Shown: piece after piece, positions 8,421 through 18,800 of the stretch
How positions within the stretch are numbered: the first letter of the stretch is position 1
Layout: each line of letters opens with the position of its first letter
Assembly: GCF_001542915.1 (NCBI RefSeq)
Contig: NZ_LNNH01000032.1
Location: forward strand, 106,938-170,937
DNA length: 64,000 nucleotides
Direction: 5' to 3'
Source of the DNA: Peribacillus simplex
Lineage (GTDB): Bacteria > Bacillota > Bacilli > Bacillales > DSM-1321
Notes under the pieces: generated by a model
Told to the model about the DNA's origin: nothing
The model's input: only the letters and a program-made list of their open reading frames with translations
The model's database searches: none
Translations under genes and position numbers: made by a program

Positions 8421-8511
8421 TTCATATCACTTCTCATATCTTTAAAGTTTAGCGGTTCCTTAAGCGGAAAAACATTTAGGAACCCCGTGGTTGGTTTTTA
8501 GCATGAACCTT

Positions 8512-9096
8512 TCACCCAACGAACTTGCGGGTCGTGACATGACCCTCTTGCGTAATGGCCTCTTGTTTACATACCTTGATCAAAGTAAGATATATGATTT
8601 TCATATCCAACAAGAAGGATTGATTTTCGACGTACCAAACATCAAGCTCAAATTTTTTCTCCCATGATATCGCATTGCGGCCATTTACTTGGGCCCACCC
8701 TGTCATTCCTGGACGGACATCATGCCTCTTTGCTTGTTCTGGGGTATATAACGGGATATATTCCATCAATAGCGGCCTAGGCCCTACAAAACTGATATCT
8801 CCCTTGATGATATTTATTAATTGCGGTAGTTCGTCCAAACTTAGTCTCCTAAGAAATCTGCCAAAATTAGTCAACCTCTTTTCGTCGGAAATTAAATTCC
8901 CATCCTCGTCCTTTTCATCTGTCATCGTCCTGAATTTATATAGATCAAATGGAATGCCATTAAGACCTGGACGCTGCTGCTTAAATATTACGGGTGAGCC
9001 CAATTTTAAGCGGATAAGGATGAAGATGAGCAGCATGGGCAGCGAACACGAAAGGATCGCCAGACTAGATATCAATAACTCGAAAGACCTTTTCAT
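8512..9096 (-). CDS. Undecaprenyl-phosphate phosphosugar transferase (EpsL/PglC-like)
   Basis: This 194-residue protein is a minimal monotopic phosphoglycosyltransferase. A single N-terminal hydrophobic re-entrant helix (residues 5-30) is followed by the catalytic core: KFRTMT, the SLDELPQLINI motif, VGPRPLL, and RPGMTGWAQVNGR. It transfers the sugar-1-phosphate, here probably diacetylbacillosamine phosphate, to the lipid carrier on the inner membrane face and so starts a glycan. The short form without extra membrane helices is the PglC type rather than the WbaP type. It lies between the dehydratase and acetyltransferase genes of the operon. Confidence 0.88.
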   Translation of the reverse strand: MKRSFELLISSLAILSCSLPMLLIFILIRLKLGSPVIFKQQRPGLNGIPFDLYKFRTMTDEKDEDGNLISDEKRLTNFGRFLRRLSLDELPQLINIIKGDISFVGPRPLLMEYIPLYTPEQAKRHDVRPGMTGWAQVNGRNAISWEKKFELDVWYVENQSFLLDMKIIYLTLIKVCKQEAITQEGHVTTRKFVG

Positions 9097-9214
9097 TTTT
9101 TCCTCCCTATTTCTTCATGCCTAGCTAGGATATTGTTTAATAGGATACATAATGGTTACTTGCTGTAAGCCTACTTCTATTTATAGAAAGTCCATTCTCG
9201 GGTTCATGCATTCA

Positions 9215-11026
9215 TTACGATACGTGAATTTCATTGCCCACCCTATTATTTGCCAAACACAGCATTCTTTCTTTTAACGTTTCTTCGCTCATGACATCAT
9301 AAGTGCTGATAATATCCTGAATGGCATGCCAATTTACATCCCTTGGTTTCCCAATATGGATTTTCGGATAGACCTGCTCTTCATAGACTTCATCTGCTCC
9401 AAGCAGTTCTTCAAATAATTTTTCCCCAGGCCGGATTCCTGTAAAGGTTAGCCCAATGTCTTCAACCTTGTAACCGGAAAGTTGGATGAGTTTCTTAGCG
9501 AAATCGACGATTTTGACCGGTTCGCCCATATCCAGCACAAATACCTCTCCTCCTTTTGCCAAAACCCCTGCCTGAATGACCAATCTCGAAGCTTCTGGAA
9601 TGGTCATGAAATAACGTACCATTTCTGGGTGTGTGACGGTCAGAGGTCCGCCCTTTTTTATTTGCTTTTTAAAAAGGGGAATGACACTGCCATTGCTGCC
9701 AAGAACATTTCCAAATCGAACCGTTACGAATTTTGTATGACTTGATGAACTTTTGTATGAAATCATCATCTCGGCTATACATTTTGAAGCGCCCATGATG
9801 CTTGTCGGATTCACGGCCTTATCGGACGAAACCATGACAAAAGTGTTCACGCCACTCCCTTCCGCTGCATCCGCTACATTCCTCGTACCTAGGATGTTAT
9901 TTTTCAACGCTTCTTTAGGATTGGACTCCATAAGCGGGACATGTTTATGGGCAGCTGCATGATATACGATCTTGGGTCGATGGTGGTCCATTACTTCAAA
10001 CATCCTCCTTCGGTCCTGGATATCAGCAATTTCCGTGACAATCTCTATCTTGTCTTCATAAATCTCCAGCAATTCCATCTCAATCGCATAAATGCTGTTT
10101 TCACCATGTCCAAGCAAAACGATTTTAGCTGGGTTATATTTCATGATCTGCCGACATATTTCCGATCCAATCGAACCTCCTGCCCCTGTTACCAGTATCG
10201 TACTTTCAACGATCGTTTCTAATATCCCTTTATCGTCCAATTGAACGGGAGAACGCCCCAATAAATCCTCCATTTGTATATCTTGCAATTCATTTATCGG
10301 AACGTTCCCATGTACGATTTCTTCAAGACTTGGGACGATTTGGGTCTTTACGGTTGTCTTCGTGCATTCGGACAAAATGGTATTCATATCTTCTCTTTTC
10401 AAGGAAGGAATCGCAATGACGATATGCTCAATCTTATATTCCTCCACCACTTGTGAAATATCGTTTGTTGTTGCCACTACTGGTATATTGAAAATCTCCA
10501 AGCCCAGCTTCGTTTTATCATCATCAACAAATGCAACTGGCACTAATTTTATATGATTGGATTTCAACAATCTGCTCGTTATCATCGTCCCTGCTGATCC
10601 AGCGCCGACGATCAAGGTTCGTTTGTTATCGGATGGCCGCTTGATTTTAGGATTAAAGTATACCCGCCATGCCAGGCGGGAGTATCCGATCATGACCATA
10701 TAGAGGATCCCTGTAATAAAAAGCTCCCTCAAATAAAGATAATGGGTAAAGTACAGCTGGCAGATGGATGTACTGATCAGGGCAAATGCCATCGCCCTGA
10801 ACAAATGGAACATTTCACTGGCAGTGACGTATTCCCAAGCCTTTTTATACTGTTTCAAAAAAGCCGTATAGAAATAATGAAACAAAAGCAAAACTAGCCC
10901 ACCAATAAGTGCGAATGCTGGTATTTCATCAAGTGGATTCAATAACCAATAACTTAAAAAGACAGCTGTCACAACAATCATCGCGTCAAATAAGACTAAT
11001 GTGATAAGCCGGTTATAATATGTCAA
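9215..11026 (-). CDS. Membrane-bound UDP-sugar 4,6-dehydratase (EpsC/PglF/CapD-like)
   Basis: The protein has 603 residues. Four hydrophobic segments (about residues 5-110) precede a CoA-binding-like Rossmann domain (LIVGAGSAGTMI) and the C-terminal SDR domain with TGAGGSIGSEI. The active site has SSDKAVNP and MGASK, where Met replaces the usual Tyr, as in PglF and other membrane dehydratases of this family. It would convert UDP-GlcNAc to the 4-keto-6-deoxy sugar used by the aminotransferase. It follows the PHP phosphatase gene by 29 bases, within the operon. Confidence 0.9.
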   Translation of the reverse strand: MTYYNRLITLVLFDAMIVVTAVFLSYWLLNPLDEIPAFALIGGLVLLLFHYFYTAFLKQYKKAWEYVTASEMFHLFRAMAFALISTSICQLYFTHYLYLRELFITGILYMVMIGYSRLAWRVYFNPKIKRPSDNKRTLIVGAGSAGTMITSRLLKSNHIKLVPVAFVDDDKTKLGLEIFNIPVVATTNDISQVVEEYKIEHIVIAIPSLKREDMNTILSECTKTTVKTQIVPSLEEIVHGNVPINELQDIQMEDLLGRSPVQLDDKGILETIVESTILVTGAGGSIGSEICRQIMKYNPAKIVLLGHGENSIYAIEMELLEIYEDKIEIVTEIADIQDRRRMFEVMDHHRPKIVYHAAAHKHVPLMESNPKEALKNNILGTRNVADAAEGSGVNTFVMVSSDKAVNPTSIMGASKCIAEMMISYKSSSSHTKFVTVRFGNVLGSNGSVIPLFKKQIKKGGPLTVTHPEMVRYFMTIPEASRLVIQAGVLAKGGEVFVLDMGEPVKIVDFAKKLIQLSGYKVEDIGLTFTGIRPGEKLFEELLGADEVYEEQVYPKIHIGKPRDVNWHAIQDIISTYDVMSEETLKERMLCLANNRVGNEIHVS

Positions 11027-11055
11027 ATCTACTTCTCCTCATTAAATATTTTTAA

Positions 11056-11784
11056 TCAAAGAAACGATTCCTTGACTTTCATCCCATACAAAACATTTTC
11101 CGCATTTACATGAAAGGCATTCACCACTGCTTGTCCCATGTTCTTTTCAACCAACTTATATGCTTCCCTGATTTGAAAACCTCTGTTTCCTACATTGTGG
11201 GCATCCGATGCAATGAAATGAGTAAGACCCGAGTGAATTAAATATTTGGAAAATCTTCTTGTTCTCCATCCGAATTTACCTGTGATGCTCCCAGCAGTTA
11301 ATTGTGAATACGCCCCCTTCCAGATCAGTTCTTCTAAAAGGTGTGGATTTCTTATTATTTCTAAATTCCGCTCTGGGTGAGCAATGATTGGCGTGATTCT
11401 TTTCATTTGCAGATCATAGATCAATCGCTCCGTATATCTTGGCACATGGTTTGAAGGAAGTTCGAGAAGCATGTATTGCGAACCATTCAAGGCCATGACA
11501 CTATTATTATCGTAATCTTCCAGAAGCTCATCCGATATCCTAATTTCCTGCCCCGGCCATACTTTAAGCGGGATGTCGAGTTCATCTAGCACTCGATTTA
11601 ATTGCCATGTCTTGCGCTCGACCTTTTCTTTATCGTTATCATATTTCCCCTTATAGTAATGGGGAGTCGCAATGATGTCGGTAATTCCTTGTTCAACCGC
11701 TTTTCTCGCCATTTCGACACTTTCCTTAATATTTCCAGCGCCATCATCCAACTCTGGTAATATGTGACTATGAATATCAATCAT
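11056..11784 (-). CDS. PHP-family tyrosine-protein phosphatase (CpsB/YwqE-like)
   Basis: This 242-residue metal-dependent phosphatase opens with MIDIHSHILPELDDG, the PHP metal motif. Further ligands are in ATPHYYKGKY, HPERN and ASDAHN. It removes phosphate from the tyrosine-rich tail of the kinase encoded immediately upstream and thereby tunes polysaccharide synthesis. Its length is normal for the CpsB/YwqE family. It lies 41 bases after the kinase gene, in the usual modulator-kinase-phosphatase order. Confidence 0.9.
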   Translation of the reverse strand: MIDIHSHILPELDDGAGNIKESVEMARKAVEQGITDIIATPHYYKGKYDNDKEKVERKTWQLNRVLDELDIPLKVWPGQEIRISDELLEDYDNNSVMALNGSQYMLLELPSNHVPRYTERLIYDLQMKRITPIIAHPERNLEIIRNPHLLEELIWKGAYSQLTAGSITGKFGWRTRRFSKYLIHSGLTHFIASDAHNVGNRGFQIREAYKLVEKNMGQAVVNAFHVNAENVLYGMKVKESFL

Positions 11785-11825
11785 TGTTAGTTTCCTTCCT
11801 TAAACCCAACAAAAAGATGAATTTC

Positions 11826-12524
11826 TTATTTACCATAGTAATAATATTCGTCTGAGTACTTTTGTTTTTTCTTATTCAGGATTGCTCCTAAAAGCTTGGC
11901 GTCGGCTTTCTGAAGCAACTCCTTCGCTTTTTTTGCTTGCTGTATTTCCGTACTTCCGCTGCTAACCACCAAAACAACTCCATCTGTCATATTCGCCAGG
12001 ATTTGAGCATCTGTAACGGCATTGACCGGAGGCGTATCCAGAATAACCAAATCATAATTCATTTTTGCTTCTTCCAATAAATTCTCCATTCCATTCGACC
12101 CAAGCAATTCCGATGGGTTCGGAGGAATAGGGCCACTTGTCAACACATCCAAATTTGGGTAAATGGAAGATTGTATAGCTTCCTGCAATTGATTTTGCTT
12201 TGTTATGATATTCGTTAATCCCAAGAAGTTCTCCATGTTAAAGTTCGTATGGACACTGGGTTTCCTCAAATCTGCATCGATGATGAGGATGCGTTTTCCC
12301 TGCTGTGCAAAAACAGCTGCAACATTTATAGAAGTGGTTGATTTCCCTTCACCAGGATTTGCCGAAGTGAAAATCATCGACCTTATGTCTTTTTCCACTG
12401 CAGAAAATTGAAGATTCGTCCGGATTGTCCTATATTGCTCCACAACCGGAGATTTCGATTTCAACATGGAAATACTGCTTCTTTTTTTAGCCTCTGTCAT
12501 TTTATGCCGTTCGTTGCGTGTCAA
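11826..12524 (-). CDS. Tyrosine-protein kinase, BY-kinase cytoplasmic domain (CapB/YwqD-like)
   Basis: The kinase has 232 residues from TTG 12524. Walker A (SANPGEGKSTT) is near residue 55, Walker A' (ILIIDADLRKP) near 80 and Walker B (LVILDTPP) near 160. The C-terminal tyrosine cluster is KYSDEYYYYGK. It is activated by the membrane modulator encoded upstream and autophosphorylates. TTG 12524 is chosen because GAGGTG sits 6 bases before it; an earlier in-frame TTG at 12554 has no ribosome site. Confidence 0.9.
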   Translation of the reverse strand: MTRNERHKMTEAKKRSSISMLKSKSPVVEQYRTIRTNLQFSAVEKDIRSMIFTSANPGEGKSTTSINVAAVFAQQGKRILIIDADLRKPSVHTNFNMENFLGLTNIITKQNQLQEAIQSSIYPNLDVLTSGPIPPNPSELLGSNGMENLLEEAKMNYDLVILDTPPVNAVTDAQILANMTDGVVLVVSSGSTEIQQAKKAKELLQKADAKLLGAILNKKKQKYSDEYYYYGK

Positions 12525-12564
12525 GCTATTCACCTCTTGAGGTTGTGATTGCAATACAAATCCA

Positions 12565-13257
12565 TCATTTCCATTTCTTTTTGTTTTCCATTAAATTAAC
12601 GATGCCAAGCATCGGCATCTCTAGATGTTCTTCAATATCAGACTCAACCTTGATGGTATTGTCTAAAAATTCGATTAGGAATGTAACTACTAAACTGATA
12701 ACCACACCTGCAAAAAATGCTTGAATCATGTTGATGATCGGATTCGGTTTTATAGGTGCGGTATTATCTCCAACATTTCCTTTCGATAAGACATTGACAT
12801 TGTCCACATTCATAAGCGTTTTTATTTCCTCTTGGAATATGACCGTTATTGTATTGACGATATCTACAGCAAGTTTGGGATCGCTGGCTTCAACTTTTAT
12901 CGTAAACAATTGTGAATTACCCTTACTGACGATTTCGATTTGTTCCGATAACGCAGAATTTGAAATGTCAAGATTCAGTCGGTCTTTAACCTTTTCAAGC
13001 ATCATTGGACTTTTTATGATTTCGCTGTACGTTTCAATCAATTGAATATTAGTTTGAATCTCACCTACCTTGTAAAGGTCTGTATTATCTTTGGATTGAT
13101 TGACCAGGATTTGTGCAGATGCCTGGTATACAGGTGAAAGGATAAAAAGGCTAACGGCTCCTGTTATCACAGTTATTAGGGTTGTGATGATAAAAATGAG
13201 TGCTATGCGTTTTTTTACCATTTGAAAAAGATCTTTTATACTTAGTTTCTCCCTCAT
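12565..13257 (-). CDS. Wzz-type polysaccharide chain-length regulator / kinase modulator (CapA/YwqC-like)
   Basis: The protein has 230 residues and two membrane helices (about 18-40 and 178-198) flanking an extracellular domain, the Wzz topology. The proline-rich segment IKPNPIINM before the second helix is typical. The cytoplasmic tail ends with MPMLGIVN and the kinase-activating region. It partners the tyrosine kinase encoded 40 bases downstream. ATG 13257 has GGAGT upstream. Confidence 0.88.
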   Translation of the reverse strand: MREKLSIKDLFQMVKKRIALIFIITTLITVITGAVSLFILSPVYQASAQILVNQSKDNTDLYKVGEIQTNIQLIETYSEIIKSPMMLEKVKDRLNLDISNSALSEQIEIVSKGNSQLFTIKVEASDPKLAVDIVNTITVIFQEEIKTLMNVDNVNVLSKGNVGDNTAPIKPNPIINMIQAFFAGVVISLVVTFLIEFLDNTIKVESDIEEHLEMPMLGIVNLMENKKKWK

Positions 13258-13316
13258 TCAATCAACTCCAATCCTTCTAAAAATCTTTCCGTTTGTCTCA
13301 TTCATGTTCTTGATAT

Positions 13317-14672
13317 CTATAACTTTGAAATCTTTTCTGATATCAAGCCATTTTCCTCCATCACATTTTTGGAATCGAAAATCAATGGAGCATGTTCATG
13401 GATGCTTTTCCAGTCAAAACAGCTGTGCGGTGTTCCGATGACCACAATATCGGCGCTTCGAAGAATGGCAGCATCGTATTCCGCTACCGGTTGGATTTGT
13501 CCATTGATCATGATTTCTTTGGCATAAGGTTCAATGACGGTAAGGTTCCGGACCTTGTCTTGTAACCGTTCAAGCAAGCGAACGACCGGACTTTCCCTTA
13601 AATCACCGATGTCACTTTTATAAGCAACACCTAAAACCACAATATGTGAGTATTTCATGAGCTTGTCTTTGGCTGCAAGCAGTTCAAGGATGCGGGTGTA
13701 TGAATAGTGGAGCATTCCGTCGTTAATTTCCCCAGCCAGTTCAATCATTTTTGCTCGATGACCATGTTCTTTTGCTTTATATAGCAAGTAGTATGGATCG
13801 ACCGGTATACAATGTCCTCCCACGCCAATTCCAGGGGTGAATTTCATGAACCCGTATGGCTTTGAGGAAGCGGCATTAATCGTTTCCCATACGTCAATTT
13901 CCAACTCTTTGCATAGAACGGTCATTTCATTGACCAAAGCCATGTTGATCCACCGGAATGTGTTCTCAAAGATCTTGCTTAATTCGGCTACACGGATGCC
14001 ATTGACCCGATGAGCGGTTTTTCCGATAAACAGGCACGCTAAATCCGTACAGCTTTCCGTTATCCCACCGACAACCTTTGGCGTGTTACTTAAATTAAAG
14101 TTTTTATTTCCTGGATCGATTCTTTCCGGAGAATAAGCTGCAAAGACGTTTTCCCCAATTACATATCCTTTTTCAATTAATGGGGCACAAATATATTCTT
14201 CTGTTGTTCCTGGATATGTTGTACTTTCTAAAATGACCATTGTACCTTTCTTCACATGTTCAGCAATGACTTGCCCTACATCCTTGACAAATGAAATATC
14301 AGGTTCTTTCGTTTTATTGATAGGAGTCGGGACACAAATCAAAATAACATCCATCTCTCCCAGGAGGTCCATATTCGTTGTTGCTGAAAATCTTTTCTTT
14401 TTGATCAATCCTGTTAACTCCGCACTATCTACATCATTGATATAGTTAATTCCGTCATTTAGGTTCCCCACTTTTGTCTTGGAAACGTCGAAGCCAGTCA
14501 CATTATAGCCTTTGGACGCGTAATGGCAGGCCGTCGGAAGGCCGACATACCCCAATCCAATCACTCCAACTTTAGCCGTTTTATCCTCTATTTTTCTCCG
14601 CAGAACCTCATTTAATGAATAATGGACATTATCCATATGCCCGTCTACTTCTTGGATTACCTCTGTTATCAT
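13317..14672 (-). CDS. UDP-N-acetylhexosamine 6-dehydrogenase (WecC/WbpA family)
   Basis: This 451-residue enzyme oxidises C6 of a UDP-sugar to the uronic acid with two NAD+. The NAD site is VGVIGLGYVGLP (about residue 35), the catalytic Cys lies in GVGGHCIPVDPYYL (about 270), and the C-terminal domain ends with DSKNVM. STTYPGTTEEY, and the length, fit UDP-GlcNAc/ManNAc dehydrogenases better than UDP-glucose dehydrogenases, but the substrate is inferred. It has about 30 extra N-terminal residues before the Rossmann fold. GGAGGAGAGGG precedes ATG 14672. As first gene of the operon it defines the promoter region above it. Confidence 0.88.
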   Translation of the reverse strand: MITEVIQEVDGHMDNVHYSLNEVLRRKIEDKTAKVGVIGLGYVGLPTACHYASKGYNVTGFDVSKTKVGNLNDGINYINDVDSAELTGLIKKKRFSATTNMDLLGEMDVILICVPTPINKTKEPDISFVKDVGQVIAEHVKKGTMVILESTTYPGTTEEYICAPLIEKGYVIGENVFAAYSPERIDPGNKNFNLSNTPKVVGGITESCTDLACLFIGKTAHRVNGIRVAELSKIFENTFRWINMALVNEMTVLCKELEIDVWETINAASSKPYGFMKFTPGIGVGGHCIPVDPYYLLYKAKEHGHRAKMIELAGEINDGMLHYSYTRILELLAAKDKLMKYSHIVVLGVAYKSDIGDLRESPVVRLLERLQDKVRNLTVIEPYAKEIMINGQIQPVAEYDAAILRSADIVVIGTPHSCFDWKSIHEHAPLIFDSKNVMEENGLISEKISKL

Positions 14673-15113
14673 GGTTCCCTCTCCTCCATTTTTTCCTTTT
14701 TAATTTAAAACTGTAACGCCTGAGGAATCAGGACATTACACTCGAATGAATCATGCAGGAAAACTCACACTTTAGACCCACAACAAAGGAATGTACGTGT
14801 ACCCTATAAAAAATCAGGTTGTTATACTCACCAGTGACTCGATTGAGCATCCACTTTGTATGTTTTTCGGTAAACATTTTTCGTTCGCAGTAATAAGGTA
14901 ACATAATTATTTTCAATGGCAGTTTCAGTTTTCGAATGCGCCGTTCTATTTTTGATACGCCTTCAAGTCGAAACGGTTATTTTCATTTCCGTCCTGCCCC
15001 ACATTGATGATTGGCAGCAATTTATTAAAGCTTTGGTGTAAGTTTTCTACTTGATATAATTAAATCCGCTGCTGCAAGAACCAGTTAATTATGATGAAAT
15101 TTTTTTAAGGATA
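14673..15113 (-). promoter_or_regulatory. Upstream region of the polysaccharide operon
   Basis: About 440 bases with no supported gene. A 62-codon minus frame at 14728-14916 has no ribosome site. GTTCTATTTTTGATAC (14943-14958) and GTTTCAGTTTTCGAAT (14922-14937) are loose matches to the dyad motif of the surrounding gaps. The operon promoter should lie here, but I cannot point to a convincing -35/-10 pair. Confidence 0.4.
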
Positions 15114-15170
15114 GGAAATCCCCCGATTGTTTGGCCTTGGTCACAAGTGCCTGTTTTTTCGGGGGATTTC
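15114..15170 (-). terminator. Large hairpin after the lipoprotein gene
   Basis: GAAATCCCCCGA and TCGGGGGATTTC pair across a 32-base loop, just downstream of the lipoprotein stop. Confidence 0.6.
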
Positions 15171-15200
15171 TCCATTGTGCCTAGTTATTAACGTAAAGGA

Positions 15201-15743
15201 CTATTTCTTTTCAGAAGCTTTCGCAGTCATATCTGTCCATTTAAAAATCAGCCATTCCTGCTTTTCTTTAGTGTCCGTATTTTCATACTCCACCCTGAAA
15301 GGTCCCTTCCCTTCCAATACATAATATCCATTTCCTTTTACACTTTTTCCAGGTTCAAGTTTTGTCCCCAAATTATCCCCTGGATAGATCTTCAGCTTTT
15401 TATTGTCTTGATTCCATACCGACATTTCAAAAGCATCCACATGCCGTTCTTCTGCCGTTTTATTTGTTGCCTTCAGCTGTATCTGTAAAACCTGCTTGTC
15501 TTTCTTATCTGGATGTTTAAGCTTCAAAGCCTTTTCTATCTCTATGCTTACGCCAGATACGGTTTTCTCTTGCCCTGTTTCTTTTTTATCCGTTTCGTCG
15601 TTAGTGGAAGCATTCGTTTGCTTATGCATTTCTTTCTGTTCATCCCGGGCTTCCTTTTCTCCTGAAATGCAGCCTGTCAAAAATATGGTTAAAGTCAATA
15701 TACAAATCCAAATGCTTGGGAAGCTTCTCTTCAATCCCATCAA
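15201..15743 (-). CDS. Lipoprotein with a DUF4352-like domain
   Basis: The 180-residue protein has a type II signal peptide ending in the lipobox LTGC (Cys about residue 25). A Glu/Lys/Thr-rich linker (about 28-60) and an Ig-like beta domain follow. Segments such as LQIQLKATNKTAEERHVDAFEMSVWN and EPGKSVKGNGYYVLEGKGP resemble the DUF4352 (telomeric repeat-binding factor 2-like) surface domain. It is anchored outside the membrane; function unknown. It lies downstream of the adhesin gene on the same strand, separated by a hairpin, so it may be partly co-transcribed. Confidence 0.8.
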   Translation of the reverse strand: MMGLKRSFPSIWICILTLTIFLTGCISGEKEARDEQKEMHKQTNASTNDETDKKETGQEKTVSGVSIEIEKALKLKHPDKKDKQVLQIQLKATNKTAEERHVDAFEMSVWNQDNKKLKIYPGDNLGTKLEPGKSVKGNGYYVLEGKGPFRVEYENTDTKEKQEWLIFKWTDMTAKASEKK

Positions 15744-15802
15744 TTCACCCCTTTTAAAAAACGAAGAAATACCTGACCCATTAAGAAGGCTTTCAAGTAT
15801 GT

Positions 15803-15838
15803 AAGAAGGACCCAGCTCCTATAGGAGTGTCCTTCTTA
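15803..15838 (-). terminator. Hairpin after the adhesin gene
   Basis: AAGAAGGAC...GTCCTTCTT with an inner CTCCTATAGGAG stem lies just past the adhesin stop. Confidence 0.7.
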
Positions 15839-15847
15839 TTCCTTTGA

Positions 15848-18800
15848 TTATTCAACTATTGTTTTTGCGACTTCTCGTCCAACTACGAGAGGACCATTAT
15901 CAACTTCAATGACATCTCCGGCTTGCAGCCTCCGAGTCACCCCATTTTCATCCTCAATAAATCGGCTGTAAATACGGTAACTTCCATCCGGATTGATGAC
16001 TCCTGCTCCAGTTTGAGTAAGAGAAACTGTTCTCAGTGGCTTTCCGTTAACTATCAAACGGAGATTCTGGGTCCCTTCCGGTGCTATGCCCGTAACATAA
16101 TCTGCATTAGGGGCCACAGGATTCACCTGCAGTTTAACTGCTTCCTTGACTACCGTAATATTGGCTTGCAAGTTCGACGGAGTCCGTAGACCGTAATCAA
16201 CCGTAACGATATCGCCTGCTTGTAAGGTTATATTATTTCCATTCTCGTCCACCCCAACATATCTGCTGTAAATACTGAATGTTCCATCTTGATTGACAGG
16301 TGCCGTACGCAATGGTACACCATTTATCAGTAAGCGTACGACCGTTGCTCCTTCCGGCGCAGTTCCAGTTATCGTTTGGGCATCTGGATACACAGGATCA
16401 ATCTTTACAGGTTCACTAGGCATGAACTGCACGACTCTAACAGATGAGCTCTTGCTGACATTCCCTGCCGCGTCTGTCAGGGTGACTGATATGATCGTAT
16501 TGACAGGCTGATTGGGAATCGCAACCTTGAATTTTCCGTCTGGACCCACTACCCCCGTATAATTATTGGAATTAATGGTGACCGTGACATTTGCTTCGGG
16601 TTCACCGCTTCCTGTCACTTCTTTACTGTTTGTTGTCACTTCATCCAGTCTCGGTGCATTCGGAGCCGTTATATCCTTATCCAATAAATCTTTTGCTTTG
16701 TTCAGTAAATCTTGCAGGCGGTCTTTTTCGGCACCTCCCGGAAGCTTATTGACCGCTTCTTGGGCTGTATCAATCGCCCCTTGATTCGTTGTCTCTTTCA
16801 ATGTGTTGAACTTATCATCCGTGAACAGATCTTCGACTTTGTTCTTCGCATCGTTCAAGTCTTTTTCGACTTGTTCGTTCTTGTTCAATAAATCTTGGGC
16901 GTTATTCAGGAGCTCTTCCAAACGCTCTTTTTCCGGGCCGGCTGGCAATTTATCGACTGCTTCTTTCGCTTCGTCTATCGCTCCTTGATCCGTACTTCCT
17001 TTCAATGTGTCGAACTTATCATCCGTGAACAAATCTTCGACTTTGTTCTTCGCATCGTTCAAGTCTTTTTCGGCTTGTTCGTTCTTGTTCAATAAATCTT
17101 GGGCGTTATTCAGGAGCTCTTCCAGTCGCTCTTTTTCCGGGCCGGCTGGCAATTTATCGACTGCTTCTTTCGCTTCGTCTATCGCTCCTTGATTCGTACT
17201 TCCTTTCAATGTGTCGAACTTATCATCCGTGAACAGATCTTCGACTTTGTTCTTCGCATCGTTCAACTCTTTTTCGGCTTGTTCGTTCTTGTTCAATAAA
17301 TCTTTCGCTTTGTTCACTAAATCTTGTAATCGATTTTTTTCCGAACCGGCTGGTAATTTATTGACTGCATTTTGGGCTTCGTCAATCGCCGCTTGATTCG
17401 TCGAACCTTTCAATGTGTCGAACTTACCGTCGGTAAAGAGATTTTCCACTTTATTCTTCGCTTCAGCTAGTTCTCTATTTGCTTGACCTTCAACATCCTT
17501 TCCTAGTTCAATCTTGCTTGTTTTTCCAAATTCAATATTGAACACGGAGCCCAAGTTCCTTGAACCTCCAATAGCTGTGGCTGCGTCATAGCGATAATTA
17601 GCATCCCAAGTGAAATCCTTGCCGTCCCTACTCACATAGGTGTTAGGCGTTGGTGATTGCTTCGTCCATAGCTTGACCATACCCGTATCCATACTCATCG
17701 TTAGGTCGGTATAGTTATTATCAATGGCTTGACCTGTAAGTGAGGAAAGTATGACTTTCTCCGGCTTCTTAAAATTCATTTTCCCTACATTTACCACTTG
17801 TATAGCATGTCCATTTTCCGTACTCACTTGAAGCTCTGAGTTTTCATTGATCTCAGTTTCTCCATAAGCTAAAATCATTGGCGCTGTCTCTGTACCCGTT
17901 CTATTCATCTCGACTTCTGCACCTGATTCAATAATAAATGATTTCAGAATCCCTTTGCCTGTAACTCCCTTTAGTCCATCAAAGTTCACCTTTGCATTTT
18001 TTCCAATCGTGAAATCCCCATTACCCTCTGTTGGATAAAAGATCCCATACCCACTTTTGCCTGTTTTGATTTCTACATTAGCGTCAGGTGCAATCTTGAA
18101 TTGAGGAGTTTTTGAAATTGACCAAATGAGGGCATAGCCATTATTATGAAAAATTTTAGTATCACCTTCAATATCAATACTTCCAACTTCCGCCATCTCT
18201 TGGGCAGGTGATGACCCTGGCATTATGTCATTAGTAATACTAATCACATTAGTTCCTTTAAAAATTGCTTTCCCGTAACGGTTCCAAATCATTTGTGGTC
18301 CTAAATACGATACATTTTCGAATACTTGTTCGACATTTTTTGATGCATCGTCTATTGTAATGAATCCATAATAATTTTTTCCTTTAATTTTAAGGTCCTT
18401 TACAGTGACATTCCGCAATATATTACCCTTTCCATAGTAGAGCCCTCCTGTTGATCCATTCGCTCCTGTTTCCGATAATGTAAAGTTATTTCCTTCAATC
18501 AATATGTTTGATTTTTTCGCTTGAATGTTAATGGGACCGCTTATATCGATGTTTTGTCCAAGTATGATTGTCGTAATTCCATTATCAGCTTCCAGCGCAG
18601 CCTTTAATTGTGCGAAGTTGGTAACGACGGCTTCATTGGCCACCCTAGCTGTTGCCGCTTTACTATCTGATTGGGGTTCCTTTGTTTGTGTACGCGATTC
18701 CTGACCTTTGGCCTCAGACTCTTGTTCATTCATAACTTCCTTATTTGGTGTAGATGATTCCTCCGCAAATCCTACTGTTGGCATTACTAGTGAACTTGCT

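Noticed and set aside
14728..14916. 62-codon minus frame upstream of the polysaccharide operon
   Set aside because: No ribosome site, odd composition; the region is more likely an untranslated leader and promoter.
16676..17492. CRISPR-like or non-coding tandem array
   Set aside because: The 204-bp periodic repeats keep the reading frame and encode protein repeats in the adhesin.
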